From the NCBI GenBank assembly GCA_040387195.1, contig JAZKEF010000003.1, positions 1-64,000 of the forward strand: a DNA stretch of 64,000 bases. Reading direction: 5' to 3'. This document shows, one piece after another, positions 46,414 through 54,108 of this stretch. The translations under genes and the position numbers were made by a program. The stretch comes from UKL13-3 sp040387195 (GTDB lineage: Bacteria; Bacteroidota; Bacteroidia; UKL13-3). Below the pieces are notes generated by a model. The model had not been told where the DNA came from, did no database searches, and saw nothing but the letters and a program-made list of their open reading frames with translations. Each line of letters starts with the position of its first letter. Position 1 is the stretch's first letter.

Positions 46414-47529
46414 TTACTTCATATACTTTTTTACAGCATCCATGGATGGTATGGCGTAACTCGACCATTTTTTTACCACCACATTTCCCTTCATGAGTAT
46501 AATTCCCGGATTACTGCGCACCATCGACTTAAGAGGCGTGGCATCCATTGTATAATAATTGTAGGCCAACTGATGTTCATGACGGTATACTTCCACATAC
46601 TCCGGTGCGGATGATGTTAGTCCCCACACCTTATAACCTGATTGCTGAAAATCATTACCCAGTCTGGCCAGTTGGCTTTCTATTCCCTTGCGGCTTTCTT
46701 TCACATCCTTTTGCACAACCACCAGCTTATAATTGTTGTCGTTCAAAAACGTATCGGTGTATTCAATACTATTGGCATCATACATCTTAAAGTCATGGAT
46801 CGGCAGCTTGTACCCTTCTTTTATCAGCTTATCCTTTCTATCTATAAACTTATAGGTAGCATCAATCTTACCCAAATCATTCATTCCCAACTCGAGTTGT
46901 TTACCATCCTTCTCATAAATAAATACCATTTCAAAACTATCTCTGGCTGCTCCTTCAGGATAAGTCATAAAGGTTTTAATATCATTTCCTACTTTGTAAG
47001 GAAGGAAATCAATCTTGGGAAGAAACATATATGTATAAAGGGTAAATGCTGTAGTAACCAATAATGCTACCGAAATCCCAATGGTTTGAATAGTTGAATT
47101 AACCAATGGTTTGATATGTTTATGTCCCACAAAAATAATTGAGATGAATACCAGCAATACAAGGTCTTTGATAAATGATTCTACCGGCTTAAGCTTAATA
47201 GCATCTCCAAAACAACCGCAGTCCGTTACTTTTCCGGTAATTGCAGAGTATCCCGTAAGCCAGGTGAAAAACAAAATCATGATGAGCAATAACCACGCAT
47301 TCAATTTTGAATAGGCACCCATTAACAGCAACACACCCACCATAATTTCAAAAATGCAAATCAGCATTGCTATCGGAACTGCATAATCAATAAACACCGG
47401 AGTATGGAACACTTCTAAATATTCTACAAGTTTGTACGAAAAACCAATGGTATCATTGGCTTTGATAAAACCTGAAACAATAAACAATACCCCAACCAAT
47501 ATTCTGCTGATCTGTGTTATGATTTTCAT
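46414..47529 (-). CDS. BT_3928-like DoxX/MauE membrane protein with a thioredoxin-like C-terminus
   Basis: A 371-aa inner-membrane protein found in Bacteroidota. The N-terminal ~155 residues have four hydrophobic segments of the DoxX/MauE type (ISRILVGVLFIVSGFIKAND at the start) with the conserved loop TDCGCFGDAIKLKP. The C-terminal part (about 200-371) has a thioredoxin-fold pattern (YKLVVVQKDV ... GYKVWGLTSS ... NPGIILMKGNVVVKKW) but no CxxC. MauE-type proteins help disulfide formation in exported enzymes; the role of this fused form is unknown. It is upstream of aroK in one direction. Confidence 0.82.
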   Translation of the reverse strand: MKIITQISRILVGVLFIVSGFIKANDTIGFSYKLVEYLEVFHTPVFIDYAVPIAMLICIFEIMVGVLLLMGAYSKLNAWLLLIMILFFTWLTGYSAITGKVTDCGCFGDAIKLKPVESFIKDLVLLVFISIIFVGHKHIKPLVNSTIQTIGISVALLVTTAFTLYTYMFLPKIDFLPYKVGNDIKTFMTYPEGAARDSFEMVFIYEKDGKQLELGMNDLGKIDATYKFIDRKDKLIKEGYKLPIHDFKMYDANSIEYTDTFLNDNNYKLVVVQKDVKESRKGIESQLARLGNDFQQSGYKVWGLTSSAPEYVEVYRHEHQLAYNYYTMDATPLKSMVRSNPGIILMKGNVVVKKWSSYAIPSMDAVKKYMK

Positions 47530-47601
47530 CTTCCTTATTTGTTTTTAGTACAACAAACCTCGTTGTATTCTTGTTTAATTTTTTCTTAAAGTATTGCTGT
47601 T

Positions 47602-47627
47602 GCCTTTGACTCCTCTTAGTCAAAGGC
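47602..47627 (-). terminator. Likely terminator or repeat past the DUF1599 gene
   Basis: GCCTTTGACT and AGTCAAAGGC form a perfect 10-bp stem with a 6-base loop, 12 bp past the DUF1599 stop. There is no long T tract, so it may be a dispersed palindrome like the one at 45238. Confidence 0.55.
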
Positions 47628-47639
47628 TACCCTCTATTC

Positions 47640-48185
47640 TCATTTCTGTTCTTCAATCCTTATGAGTGCAAACAATGAGTAGTTAATCATATCCTGCAGG
47701 TTTGCATCAATCCCTTCGCTCATAATGGTTTCACCTTTGTTATCTTCAATTTGTTTGATTCGCATCAACCTTACCAGCAAAATATCGGTGAATGTACTTA
47801 CACGCATGTCTCTCCATACCTCTCCGTAATCATGGTTTTTGTTTTCCATCAACTGTTTTGTACTTGTAGCATATTTATCGTACAAGGCTGTTAGCTCATC
47901 TATTGGCAAGTTTAACTCCTTCGATTCCTTCAGTTCAATTTGAATCAATCCCATGATACAATAGTTTACAATTCCCATGTACTCCGATTCAATATCGTCT
48001 CCGATTTTTTGAAACCCCTTTTCTTCGATATTACGGATACGTTGCGCCTTGATAAAAATCTGGTCGGTGATGGAAGATAAACGCATCACCCGCCATGAAG
48101 TTCCATAGTCTTTGCTCTTATTGATAAAAATGATTTTGCACTGTTGAATTGCCTGATCGTATTGTTGTGAAGTTTGATTAATCAA
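47640..48185 (-). CDS. DUF1599 domain-containing protein
   Basis: A 181-aa protein with two tandem copies of the DUF1599 motif: KSKDYGTSWRVMRLSSITDQ (about 25-44) and NHDYGEVWRDMRVSTFTD (about 117-134), each followed by a helical segment with RIRNIE or RIKQIED. The function is unknown; the KDYG/W pattern recalls nucleotide-binding all-alpha enzymes, but this is not established. The TTG at 48185 is preferred: the two ATG-type options (48242, 48230) fall within or upstream of a well-formed promoter and overlap folP. It is divergent from folP with a 36-bp gap. Confidence 0.82.
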   Translation of the reverse strand: MINQTSQQYDQAIQQCKIIFINKSKDYGTSWRVMRLSSITDQIFIKAQRIRNIEEKGFQKIGDDIESEYMGIVNYCIMGLIQIELKESKELNLPIDELTALYDKYATSTKQLMENKNHDYGEVWRDMRVSTFTDILLVRLMRIKQIEDNKGETIMSEGIDANLQDMINYSLFALIRIEEQK

Positions 48186-48213
48186 AACGTAAACTGTTAA
48201 TTTGTTAGTTGTA

Positions 48214-48242
48214 CAAAAATAATGGAGCATCTCAATTTGCAA
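48214..48242 (-). promoter_or_regulatory. Bacteroidota-type promoter of the DUF1599 gene
   Basis: On the minus strand TTG (48242-48240), an 18-nt spacer and TATTTTTG (48221-48214). Transcription would begin near 48207, 22 nt before the TTG start at 48185. The promoter overlaps the first codons of folP on the other strand. Confidence 0.65.
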
Positions 48243-49088
48243 ACGCTTACACCAAAAATAACATTAAACTGTAAAGGTCAACTGATTACCATCGAAAAAC
48301 CGGTGGTTATGGGCATTCTTAATGTTACACCAGACTCTTTTTACGATGGCGGGAAGCATCCTATTGTTTCCGAGGCGCTTCGCCAAACCGAAAAAATGTT
48401 AGCTGATGGTGCCCTTTTTATTGACATAGGAGCCTACTCAAGCCGTCCCGGAGCTGTTCATATTTCTGAAGCAGAAGAATTAAGGCGCATACTTCCTGTC
48501 ATCGAAGCCATAGCACAACAATTTCCTCATGCTATTATTTCAGTCGACACCTTTCGAAGCAATGTGGCAAAACAAACAGTTGAAGCGGGTGCTCATCTGA
48601 TCAATGATATTTCAAGCGGAGATGATGATGCGGAAATGATGGATACAGTTGCTCTGTTAAATGTACCTTATATTATGATGCATAAAAAAGGCACTCCCCA
48701 AAACATGCACCATAACCCGCAATATGACAACGTAGTTCTGGAAGTAATTCAGTATTTAACAACAAAAATTAAAGCTGCACATCAAGCTGGCATTAAAGAT
48801 TTGATTATAGATCCGGGTTTTGGATTTGGCAAAAACCTGCAGCATAATTATCAATTATTAAACAATCTAAACGATCTTTCATTATTTGAATTACCCGTCC
48901 TGGTGGGCCTTTCCCGCAAAAGCATGTTGCAAAAAATTACAGGAACCGATGTGGCGCTCGCGCTTAATGCCACTACAGCCGCTAATACCATCGCTTTATT
49001 GAATGGCGCAAAAATTTTGCGCGTGCATGATGTCAAAGAAGCCGTTGAATGTATTAACATTGTAAACGCTACATATGGAATTATTTGA
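48222..49088 (+). CDS. folP: Dihydropteroate synthase
   Basis: Joins p-aminobenzoate to dihydropterin pyrophosphate to make dihydropteroate in folate synthesis; the sulfonamide target. 288 aa. Signatures: GILNVTPDSFYDGG (about 31-44), DIGAYSSRPGA (about 67-77), SVDTFRSNVA, LINDISSG, MMHKKGTPQNM, DPGFGFGKN and VGLSRKSM. It overlaps the following cdaA gene by 14 bp, so the two are translationally coupled. This folP-cdaA order is common in Bacteroidota. Confidence 0.97.
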   Translation: MEHLNLQTLTPKITLNCKGQLITIEKPVVMGILNVTPDSFYDGGKHPIVSEALRQTEKMLADGALFIDIGAYSSRPGAVHISEAEELRRILPVIEAIAQQFPHAIISVDTFRSNVAKQTVEAGAHLINDISSGDDDAEMMDTVALLNVPYIMMHKKGTPQNMHHNPQYDNVVLEVIQYLTTKIKAAHQAGIKDLIIDPGFGFGKNLQHNYQLLNNLNDLSLFELPVLVGLSRKSMLQKITGTDVALALNATTAANTIALLNGAKILRVHDVKEAVECINIVNATYGII

Positions 49089-49890
49089 GTTTTACAATTT
49101 TAAATTCACTCTGGTAAATGTGATTGATGTGCTGCTGGTAGCAGGATTCATTCACCAGCTTTACCGGATACTTAAAGGAAGTTTAGCCTTTAATATGCTT
49201 ATTGGGCTTGTAACCATTTACATCTTCTGGATGGTGGTTCGTTACTTCAATATGCCCTTGCTTGAAACCATTTTAGGGGAGGTTACCAAATTTGGTTTCC
49301 TTGCCATCATCATCATTTTCCAACAAGAAATTCGTAAGTTTCTATTGCTGTTGGGTAAGATCAGTTTCCTTGCAGAAAATAAATCCATGTTTCGTTTTCT
49401 CCCCTGGAACTGGAAAATTGAAAAGAGTTTTCACACCAATTTTGAAGAGATTGTTGATGCCTGCGAATTTCTGGCAGAAACCAATCAGGGTGCCATTATT
49501 GTGTTCCCTAAAACATCGGAGATGAAATTTATAGGATCAAGCGGTGAGGTGATTGATGCCCATATCACCCGCAGGTTGCTCATTAGTATTTTTAATAAAT
49601 ACAGTCCCCTCCACGATGGGGCGGTTATTATTGCCAACAGTAAAATAAAAGCAGCCAATGCAGTTTTGCCGGTAAGTGAAAATCCTGAACTGCTCAATAA
49701 ATATGGAATGCGGCATTTATCTGCCATTGGCATCACCGAACAAACGGATGCCGTTGTGCTGGTGGTATCTGAAGAAAAAGGAACCATTGCCTTTGCAAAA
49801 GAAGGAAAACTTATAGAGGGCTTAACCAAATCACAAATCACCGATTTGCTCAATAAGGAGTTTGTAAATGATATGGTAAGGGTCGATTAA
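49075..49890 (+). CDS. cdaA: Diadenylate cyclase CdaA (DacA)
   Basis: A membrane enzyme that makes cyclic di-AMP from two ATP. 271 aa. The N-terminus has about three transmembrane helices (VIDVLLVAGFIHQLY; NMLIGLVTIYIFWMVV; FGFLAIIIIFQQEI). The DAC domain follows, with the catalytic motifs LHDGAVII (DGA, about 179-186) and YGMRHLSAIG (the RHR/RHxxA region, about 209-218). c-di-AMP controls osmolyte and potassium transport and wall homeostasis. It overlaps folP by 14 bp. Confidence 0.95.
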   Translation: MELFEFYNFKFTLVNVIDVLLVAGFIHQLYRILKGSLAFNMLIGLVTIYIFWMVVRYFNMPLLETILGEVTKFGFLAIIIIFQQEIRKFLLLLGKISFLAENKSMFRFLPWNWKIEKSFHTNFEEIVDACEFLAETNQGAIIVFPKTSEMKFIGSSGEVIDAHITRRLLISIFNKYSPLHDGAVIIANSKIKAANAVLPVSENPELLNKYGMRHLSAIGITEQTDAVVLVVSEEKGTIAFAKEGKLIEGLTKSQITDLLNKEFVNDMVRVD

Positions 49891-49945
49891 TGACCTCGTT
49901 TCAAAACATAGCTTAGGATTTAAACATCGAGACGATAAAACAAAA

Positions 49946-49965
49946 AAGGAAACTTACGCTTCCTT
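49946..49965 (-). terminator. Terminator of the TPR lipoprotein gene
   Basis: AAGGAA and TTCCTT form a 6-bp stem with an 8-base loop, followed on the minus strand by a run of six T, just past the stop at 49971. It lies between two convergent genes. Confidence 0.65.
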
Positions 49966-49970
49966 CTCAA

Positions 49971-50483
49971 TTATTTTTTCGCACTAGCTGTCGAATCCTT
50001 TTTCTCAAACTCTGCAAAAATCTGCTCCGGTGTTTTGCCTAAATCTTCAATAGATGATTTAGCATCTTCGGCTAAATCACTATTGGGATAAAGTTCCAGG
50101 AATTTAACATATACCGTTTTGGCTCGGCTCAAATCCTGCATGCTGTTTTCGTATACATATCCTTGCAAAAACAATGCATCCTCCGCTATCTTGTGTTTAG
50201 GGTACTTATCTATTACCTGTTGGAACAATGCCAATGCCTGTTCATGGTTAGCCGAAGCATTGCAACGCTGGCCAGCCTTGAATAAGAATTCAGGAGCCAA
50301 GTCATCATCCGGATATTTGTTGGCAAAATCAATATAGGCCACTTTTACTTTTTCAATTTGCTCAGGACTAAAAATACTGTCGTTCGCTTCGAGGTTTTTT
50401 ATGTTGGCAAGTGCCTTTTCTTTGGGTGATTGACAAGCCACTATCGTTACAATAGCCAATGCAATAAAAAATATTTTTTTCAT
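49971..50483 (-). CDS. Tetratricopeptide-repeat lipoprotein
   Basis: A 170-aa lipoprotein (lipobox TIVAC, Cys17) with three or so TPR-like helical hairpins: AYIDFANKYPDDDLAPEFLFKAGQ, ALFQQVIDKYPKHKIAEDALF, and VKFLELYPNSDLAEDAKSS. The pattern resembles outer-membrane assembly lipoproteins such as BamD and CpoB, but it is too short to assign to either. TPRs of this kind bind partner proteins. It is convergent with cdaA and has its own terminator. Specific role unknown. Confidence 0.85.
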   Translation of the reverse strand: MKKIFFIALAIVTIVACQSPKEKALANIKNLEANDSIFSPEQIEKVKVAYIDFANKYPDDDLAPEFLFKAGQRCNASANHEQALALFQQVIDKYPKHKIAEDALFLQGYVYENSMQDLSRAKTVYVKFLELYPNSDLAEDAKSSIEDLGKTPEQIFAEFEKKDSTASAKK

Positions 50484-50552
50484 GGTTTAAAATAGTACTG
50501 CGATGTTAAAACAAATTTCGACATCTGCAAAAGTCATAATATTAACCCGGTG

Positions 50553-50915
50553 TTAATATTGTCCGGTACGCAACAACACCAATGTGCACGCTTCCAATGG
50601 ATGAATACCTTCATTGATAAGCTTTTGTTCGAATTCGGGATTTTCAGTTCCCGGGTTAAACACAACCCTTTGGGGGTGCAATCCTATAATATAGTTGTAG
50701 TATTCCCGCTGATTGGTTGGATTCAGGTACAGTGTTACCGTATCAAAATCGGTATCTTGGGGTAGTTCATTTACGATGGGTTTTCCATTTATTTCCCCCT
50801 TCTTAATCCCATATGGAACTACTTCATGCTCAAATTCAGTAAGCATTTCCGTAGCTATGTATCCATATCTGCTTGGGTTGGGTGAAGCGCCCAACACCAG
50901 TGTTTTCTTATTCAT
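50553..50915 (-). CDS. CoA-binding domain protein
   Basis: A 120-aa single-domain protein of the CoA_binding_2 family. It has a Rossmann-like start (KKTLVLGASPNPSRYGYIA), the GIKKGEINGKPIV segment, LYLNPTNQREYY and VVFNPGTENPEFE, all typical of short CoA-binding proteins (YccU-like). The ligand and role are not established. It is divergent from pheT across a 126-bp spacer and probably transcribed alone. Confidence 0.9.
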   Translation of the reverse strand: MNKKTLVLGASPNPSRYGYIATEMLTEFEHEVVPYGIKKGEINGKPIVNELPQDTDFDTVTLYLNPTNQREYYNYIIGLHPQRVVFNPGTENPEFEQKLINEGIHPLEACTLVLLRTGQY

Positions 50916-51041
50916 AAATTGTTTCTCCTTTCAATATTAACACTTTAACGGCCTAAAAGTTCCTGATAAATTTCACTTGAGATGCTTATTTTCGCAACCT
51001 AAACTGCTACAGCACTTACTGTAGTTTTATTCCTATACTGA

Positions 51042-53456
51042 ATGAAAATATCCTATAACTGGCTGCTCGAACTGATTGAAATCCACAAAACTCCCGAGGA
51101 AATTTCGGCTATGCTTACCGGTACCGGCTTGGAAGTGGAAAGCGTTGAAAAGTATGAATCCCTTCCTGGCGGACTTGAAGGTATTGTGGTTGGTGAAGTA
51201 TTAACATGTGCCAAACACCCGAATGCCGATAAACTAAGCATCACCACCGTAAATATTGGTGGTGAACAACCCCTGCAGATTATTTGCGGAGCACCTAATG
51301 TGGCTGCCGGACAAAAAGTACTGGTTGCAACTGTGGGCTGCACGGTATACCCTACGGCCGGAGAACCCTTCAAAATCAATAAAAGTAAAATCCGAGGAGA
51401 GGTAAGCGAAGGAATGATTTGTGCAGAAGATGAACTGGGGCTAGGTCAAAGCCACGCAGGTATTCTCGTCTTACCCGATACTCATACTATTGGAGCCAAA
51501 GCTTCCAACTATTTTCCGGTTTACACGGACCATTTAATTGAAATAGGCTTAACAGCCAACCGAGGAGATGCCGCATCACACCTTGGTGTAGCAAGAGACC
51601 TTAGAGCACTTACCGGAACAAAAATCCGAATTCCGAAATCTCAAAATCTCAAATCCGAATTCTCAAATCCGAATTCCGAAATCTCAATTAACATTGAAGA
51701 TACTGATTGTCCAAGATACTCCGGACTGTCCATAAATGGCATTGAAGTTAAAGACTCTCCGGAATGGCTGCAACACAAACTGAAGGTAATCGGCCTCTCT
51801 CCAATTAATAATATTGTAGATGCCACCAATTATGTGTTACATGAAATGGGACAACCATTACATGCCTTTGATGCAGACAAAATTGGCGGAAAAAAGATCA
51901 TTGTAACAAAAGCAGCTCCAGGTACTACTTTTATCACACTGGATAAAGTGGAGCGTAAACTAACCGGAATTGAATTGATGATTTGTGATGCCGAAAAACC
52001 ATTGGCTATTGCCGGTGTTTTTGGCGGAATGGATTCAGGTATCCAATCAACCACCCGGAACATTTTTATTGAAAGTGCTTATTTTAATGCTGCCTCTGTG
52101 CGAAAAACAGCCAAGACTCATGGATTGAGCACCGATGCATCATTCCGCTATGAACGTGGAACAGATCCGAATATTACCATTGATGCCCTGAAACGTGTGG
52201 CCACAATCATTATCGAAATTGCAGGCGGAAAAGTAAGCTCGGAAATTACGGATGTATATCCTCAACCCATCCAACCCATTCAGCTCAACTTTTCGTTAAG
52301 TAGATGTTACCGCCTCATCGGACAAGAAATTCCATTAACGGACATCAAACGGATATTGACAGGCTTGGATATCGAAATTGTTTCTGAAAACGGAGACACT
52401 TTAGTACTATCATTACCCCCTTATCGTTCAGACGTAACCCGTGATGCTGATGTTGCAGAAGAAATATTACGTATTTACGGTTTAAACAATATTGAGATCC
52501 CAACTCAGGTAAAATCGTCCATTTCCACGTCTCCTGATGAAAACAATTTCAGGTTACGCAATAAGGTTGCAGATTACCTCAGCGCCAATGGCTTTATGGA
52601 GCTTACCTGTAACTCACTCACTAAATCGGCATACTATAGTGAAGAAGAATTGAAACATGCCGTAAGAATGCTAAACCCACTCAGCAGCGATTTGGAGATG
52701 CTGCGCATGGAGATGATGTACAGCGGACTGGAAATGCTGCAGTATAATAACAACCGCAAATCATCCGATATCAAATGTTTTGAACACGGACTCACATACC
52801 AAAATATTGACGGAAAATATAAAGAGACCCCACATTTTGTACTGTACCTGATGGGAAACAAACAAACTGAAAACTGGAGTCAGCCGCTGCAAGGTCTTAG
52901 TTATTTCAATTTGAAAGCTACGGTAATGAATGTACTGTCCAAGCTGGGCATCAACCATCGTTTGGAAAGTATGTATTCCGAAGATCATGCCCGTTTGTAT
53001 AATACCACCACATTAACTTTTAACAAAAAACCATTGGTCATATTTGGAACGATACAGCCCGCCATCACAGGAAAATTCGACTTAAATCAACCGGTTTACA
53101 TGGCCGATTTTCTGTGGAAAAATGTGATGGATTTAGTACGCAACAGCAATATGAAGTTTCGTCCGATATCGGTATTCCCGCATGTACGCAGAGATTTGGC
53201 ACTGGTGCTCGACAAGCAGGTTACGTACGGTGAATTGGAACGCATTGCCCTAAAATCGGAACCCAAACTTTTACAGTCCATCAATGCGTTTGATGTATAC
53301 AAGGGAGATAAAATAGAACAGGGTAAAAAATCATATGCAGTAAGCATCATTTTGCAGGATGATGAAAAAACAATGACAGATCAGGATATCGACAGGGTAG
53401 TAAATAAATTAGTTAAACAATTTGAGAAAGAATTGGGAGCTACTTTAAGAAGTTAA
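51042..53456 (+). CDS. pheT: Phenylalanyl-tRNA synthetase beta subunit
   Basis: The beta subunit of the (alpha-beta)2 enzyme that charges tRNA-Phe. 804 aa. Features in order: N-terminal MKISYNWLLELIEI and EMAP/tRNA-binding domain (about 40-150; GEVLTCAKHPNADKLS), B3/B4 domain (NRGDAASHLGVARDL; GGMDSG), B5 (RYERGTDPN), catalytic-like core (LSSDLEMLRMEMM) and the C-terminal ferredoxin-like anticodon domain (FPHVRRDLALVLD). A low-complexity insert at about residues 193-216 is encoded by a 21-bp direct repeat. pheS is not adjacent, so the subunits are unlinked. It is followed at 3 bp by a coiled-coil gene. Confidence 0.97.
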   Translation: MKISYNWLLELIEIHKTPEEISAMLTGTGLEVESVEKYESLPGGLEGIVVGEVLTCAKHPNADKLSITTVNIGGEQPLQIICGAPNVAAGQKVLVATVGCTVYPTAGEPFKINKSKIRGEVSEGMICAEDELGLGQSHAGILVLPDTHTIGAKASNYFPVYTDHLIEIGLTANRGDAASHLGVARDLRALTGTKIRIPKSQNLKSEFSNPNSEISINIEDTDCPRYSGLSINGIEVKDSPEWLQHKLKVIGLSPINNIVDATNYVLHEMGQPLHAFDADKIGGKKIIVTKAAPGTTFITLDKVERKLTGIELMICDAEKPLAIAGVFGGMDSGIQSTTRNIFIESAYFNAASVRKTAKTHGLSTDASFRYERGTDPNITIDALKRVATIIIEIAGGKVSSEITDVYPQPIQPIQLNFSLSRCYRLIGQEIPLTDIKRILTGLDIEIVSENGDTLVLSLPPYRSDVTRDADVAEEILRIYGLNNIEIPTQVKSSISTSPDENNFRLRNKVADYLSANGFMELTCNSLTKSAYYSEEELKHAVRMLNPLSSDLEMLRMEMMYSGLEMLQYNNNRKSSDIKCFEHGLTYQNIDGKYKETPHFVLYLMGNKQTENWSQPLQGLSYFNLKATVMNVLSKLGINHRLESMYSEDHARLYNTTTLTFNKKPLVIFGTIQPAITGKFDLNQPVYMADFLWKNVMDLVRNSNMKFRPISVFPHVRRDLALVLDKQVTYGELERIALKSEPKLLQSINAFDVYKGDKIEQGKKSYAVSIILQDDEKTMTDQDIDRVVNKLVKQFEKELGATLRS
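51624..51687 (+). repeat. 21-bp direct repeat inside pheT
   Basis: The 21-mer beginning ATCCGAATTCCG occurs exactly at 51624-51644 and 51667-51687, with partial copies between. The copies are 43 bp apart, so they are read in different frames. Similar AAATCCGAA words recur at 63957-63985, upstream of rnpA. Confidence 0.8.
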
Positions 53457-53459
53457 TTT

Positions 53460-53750
53460 ATGGATACACTTACCGTAACTGCTGAAGAAATCAAACTTAA
53501 AGTCATCAAGCTCCTGCAACGGGTTGAAGATCTTGAAAAACGGTACGATGCGGTTCAGAAAGAAAACATAGTCCTCAAAAACTCCCTTGAGGAGCAAAAA
53601 AATACCAATAAAGGATTAGCAGAAACGAATAAAATGCTTAAAATTGCTGAAACGCTTCATCAATCCTCCGATACTGCTGACCTCAAAAAACTGGTTAGCG
53701 TATATATCAAAGAGATTGACGAGTGTTTAAGGTTACTAAGTAGCAAATAG
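53460..53750 (+). CDS. Short coiled-coil protein upstream of zapA
   Basis: A 96-aa protein, almost entirely heptad-patterned (LKVIKLLQRVEDLEKRYDAV; ENIVLKNSLEEQKNTN; LAETNKMLKIAETL), ending in a second helix (LKKLVSVYIKEIDECLRLL). It has no signal peptide or enzyme motif. It lies 3 bp after pheT and 10 bp before zapA. Its length and coiled-coil nature recall ZapB, which bridges ZapA to the nucleoid at the Z ring. This is inference from position and shape, not sequence identity. Confidence 0.8.
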   Translation: MDTLTVTAEEIKLKVIKLLQRVEDLEKRYDAVQKENIVLKNSLEEQKNTNKGLAETNKMLKIAETLHQSSDTADLKKLVSVYIKEIDECLRLLSSK

Positions 53751-53760
53751 CAAAACAACG

Positions 53761-54048
53761 TTGGACGAGCTTTCCATTAAAGTGAATATTGCCGACCGGT
53801 TTTACCCGTTAAGCGTAAATGCCGAACAGGAAGAACAAGTGCGGAAAGCAGCCAAGCTCATCAATGATAAACTGAAGGCCTATGAAAAGCAGTTTTCGGT
53901 TAAAGATAAGCAGGATATTCTCTCGATGTGTGCCCTTGAACTGGCCACGGAATTGATACAACTCCAAAGCAAACCGTTGATAGAAGACAATGGACTGAGC
54001 AAGGAGTTATCGGAAATCCAACACCTGTTGAAACACGTTCAATTGTAA
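53761..54048 (+). CDS. zapA: Cell division protein ZapA
   Basis: A 95-aa FtsZ-associated protein that cross-links FtsZ filaments. The N-terminal strand region MDELSIKVNIADRFYPLSVNA and QVRKAAKLINDKLKAYEK match the ZapA core, followed by a long helix (DILSMCALELATELIQLQSK) that forms the dimer stalk. The gene begins with TTG; no ATG is in frame near the conserved N-terminus. It is 10 bp after the coiled-coil gene and 60 bp before rny. Confidence 0.9.
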   Translation: MDELSIKVNIADRFYPLSVNAEQEEQVRKAAKLINDKLKAYEKQFSVKDKQDILSMCALELATELIQLQSKPLIEDNGLSKELSEIQHLLKHVQL

Positions 54049-54108
54049 GCACTGCTGCTTGGCTACCACCTTTATTTATTCATTATTAACAAAACCATTT
54101 ATAGGTTT

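Noticed and set aside
51009..51025. Small CTACAG/CTGTAG hairpin before pheT as a T-box or attenuator
   Set aside because: Only 6 bp, no T-box consensus or leader peptide seen, and T-boxes are not typical of Bacteroidota.
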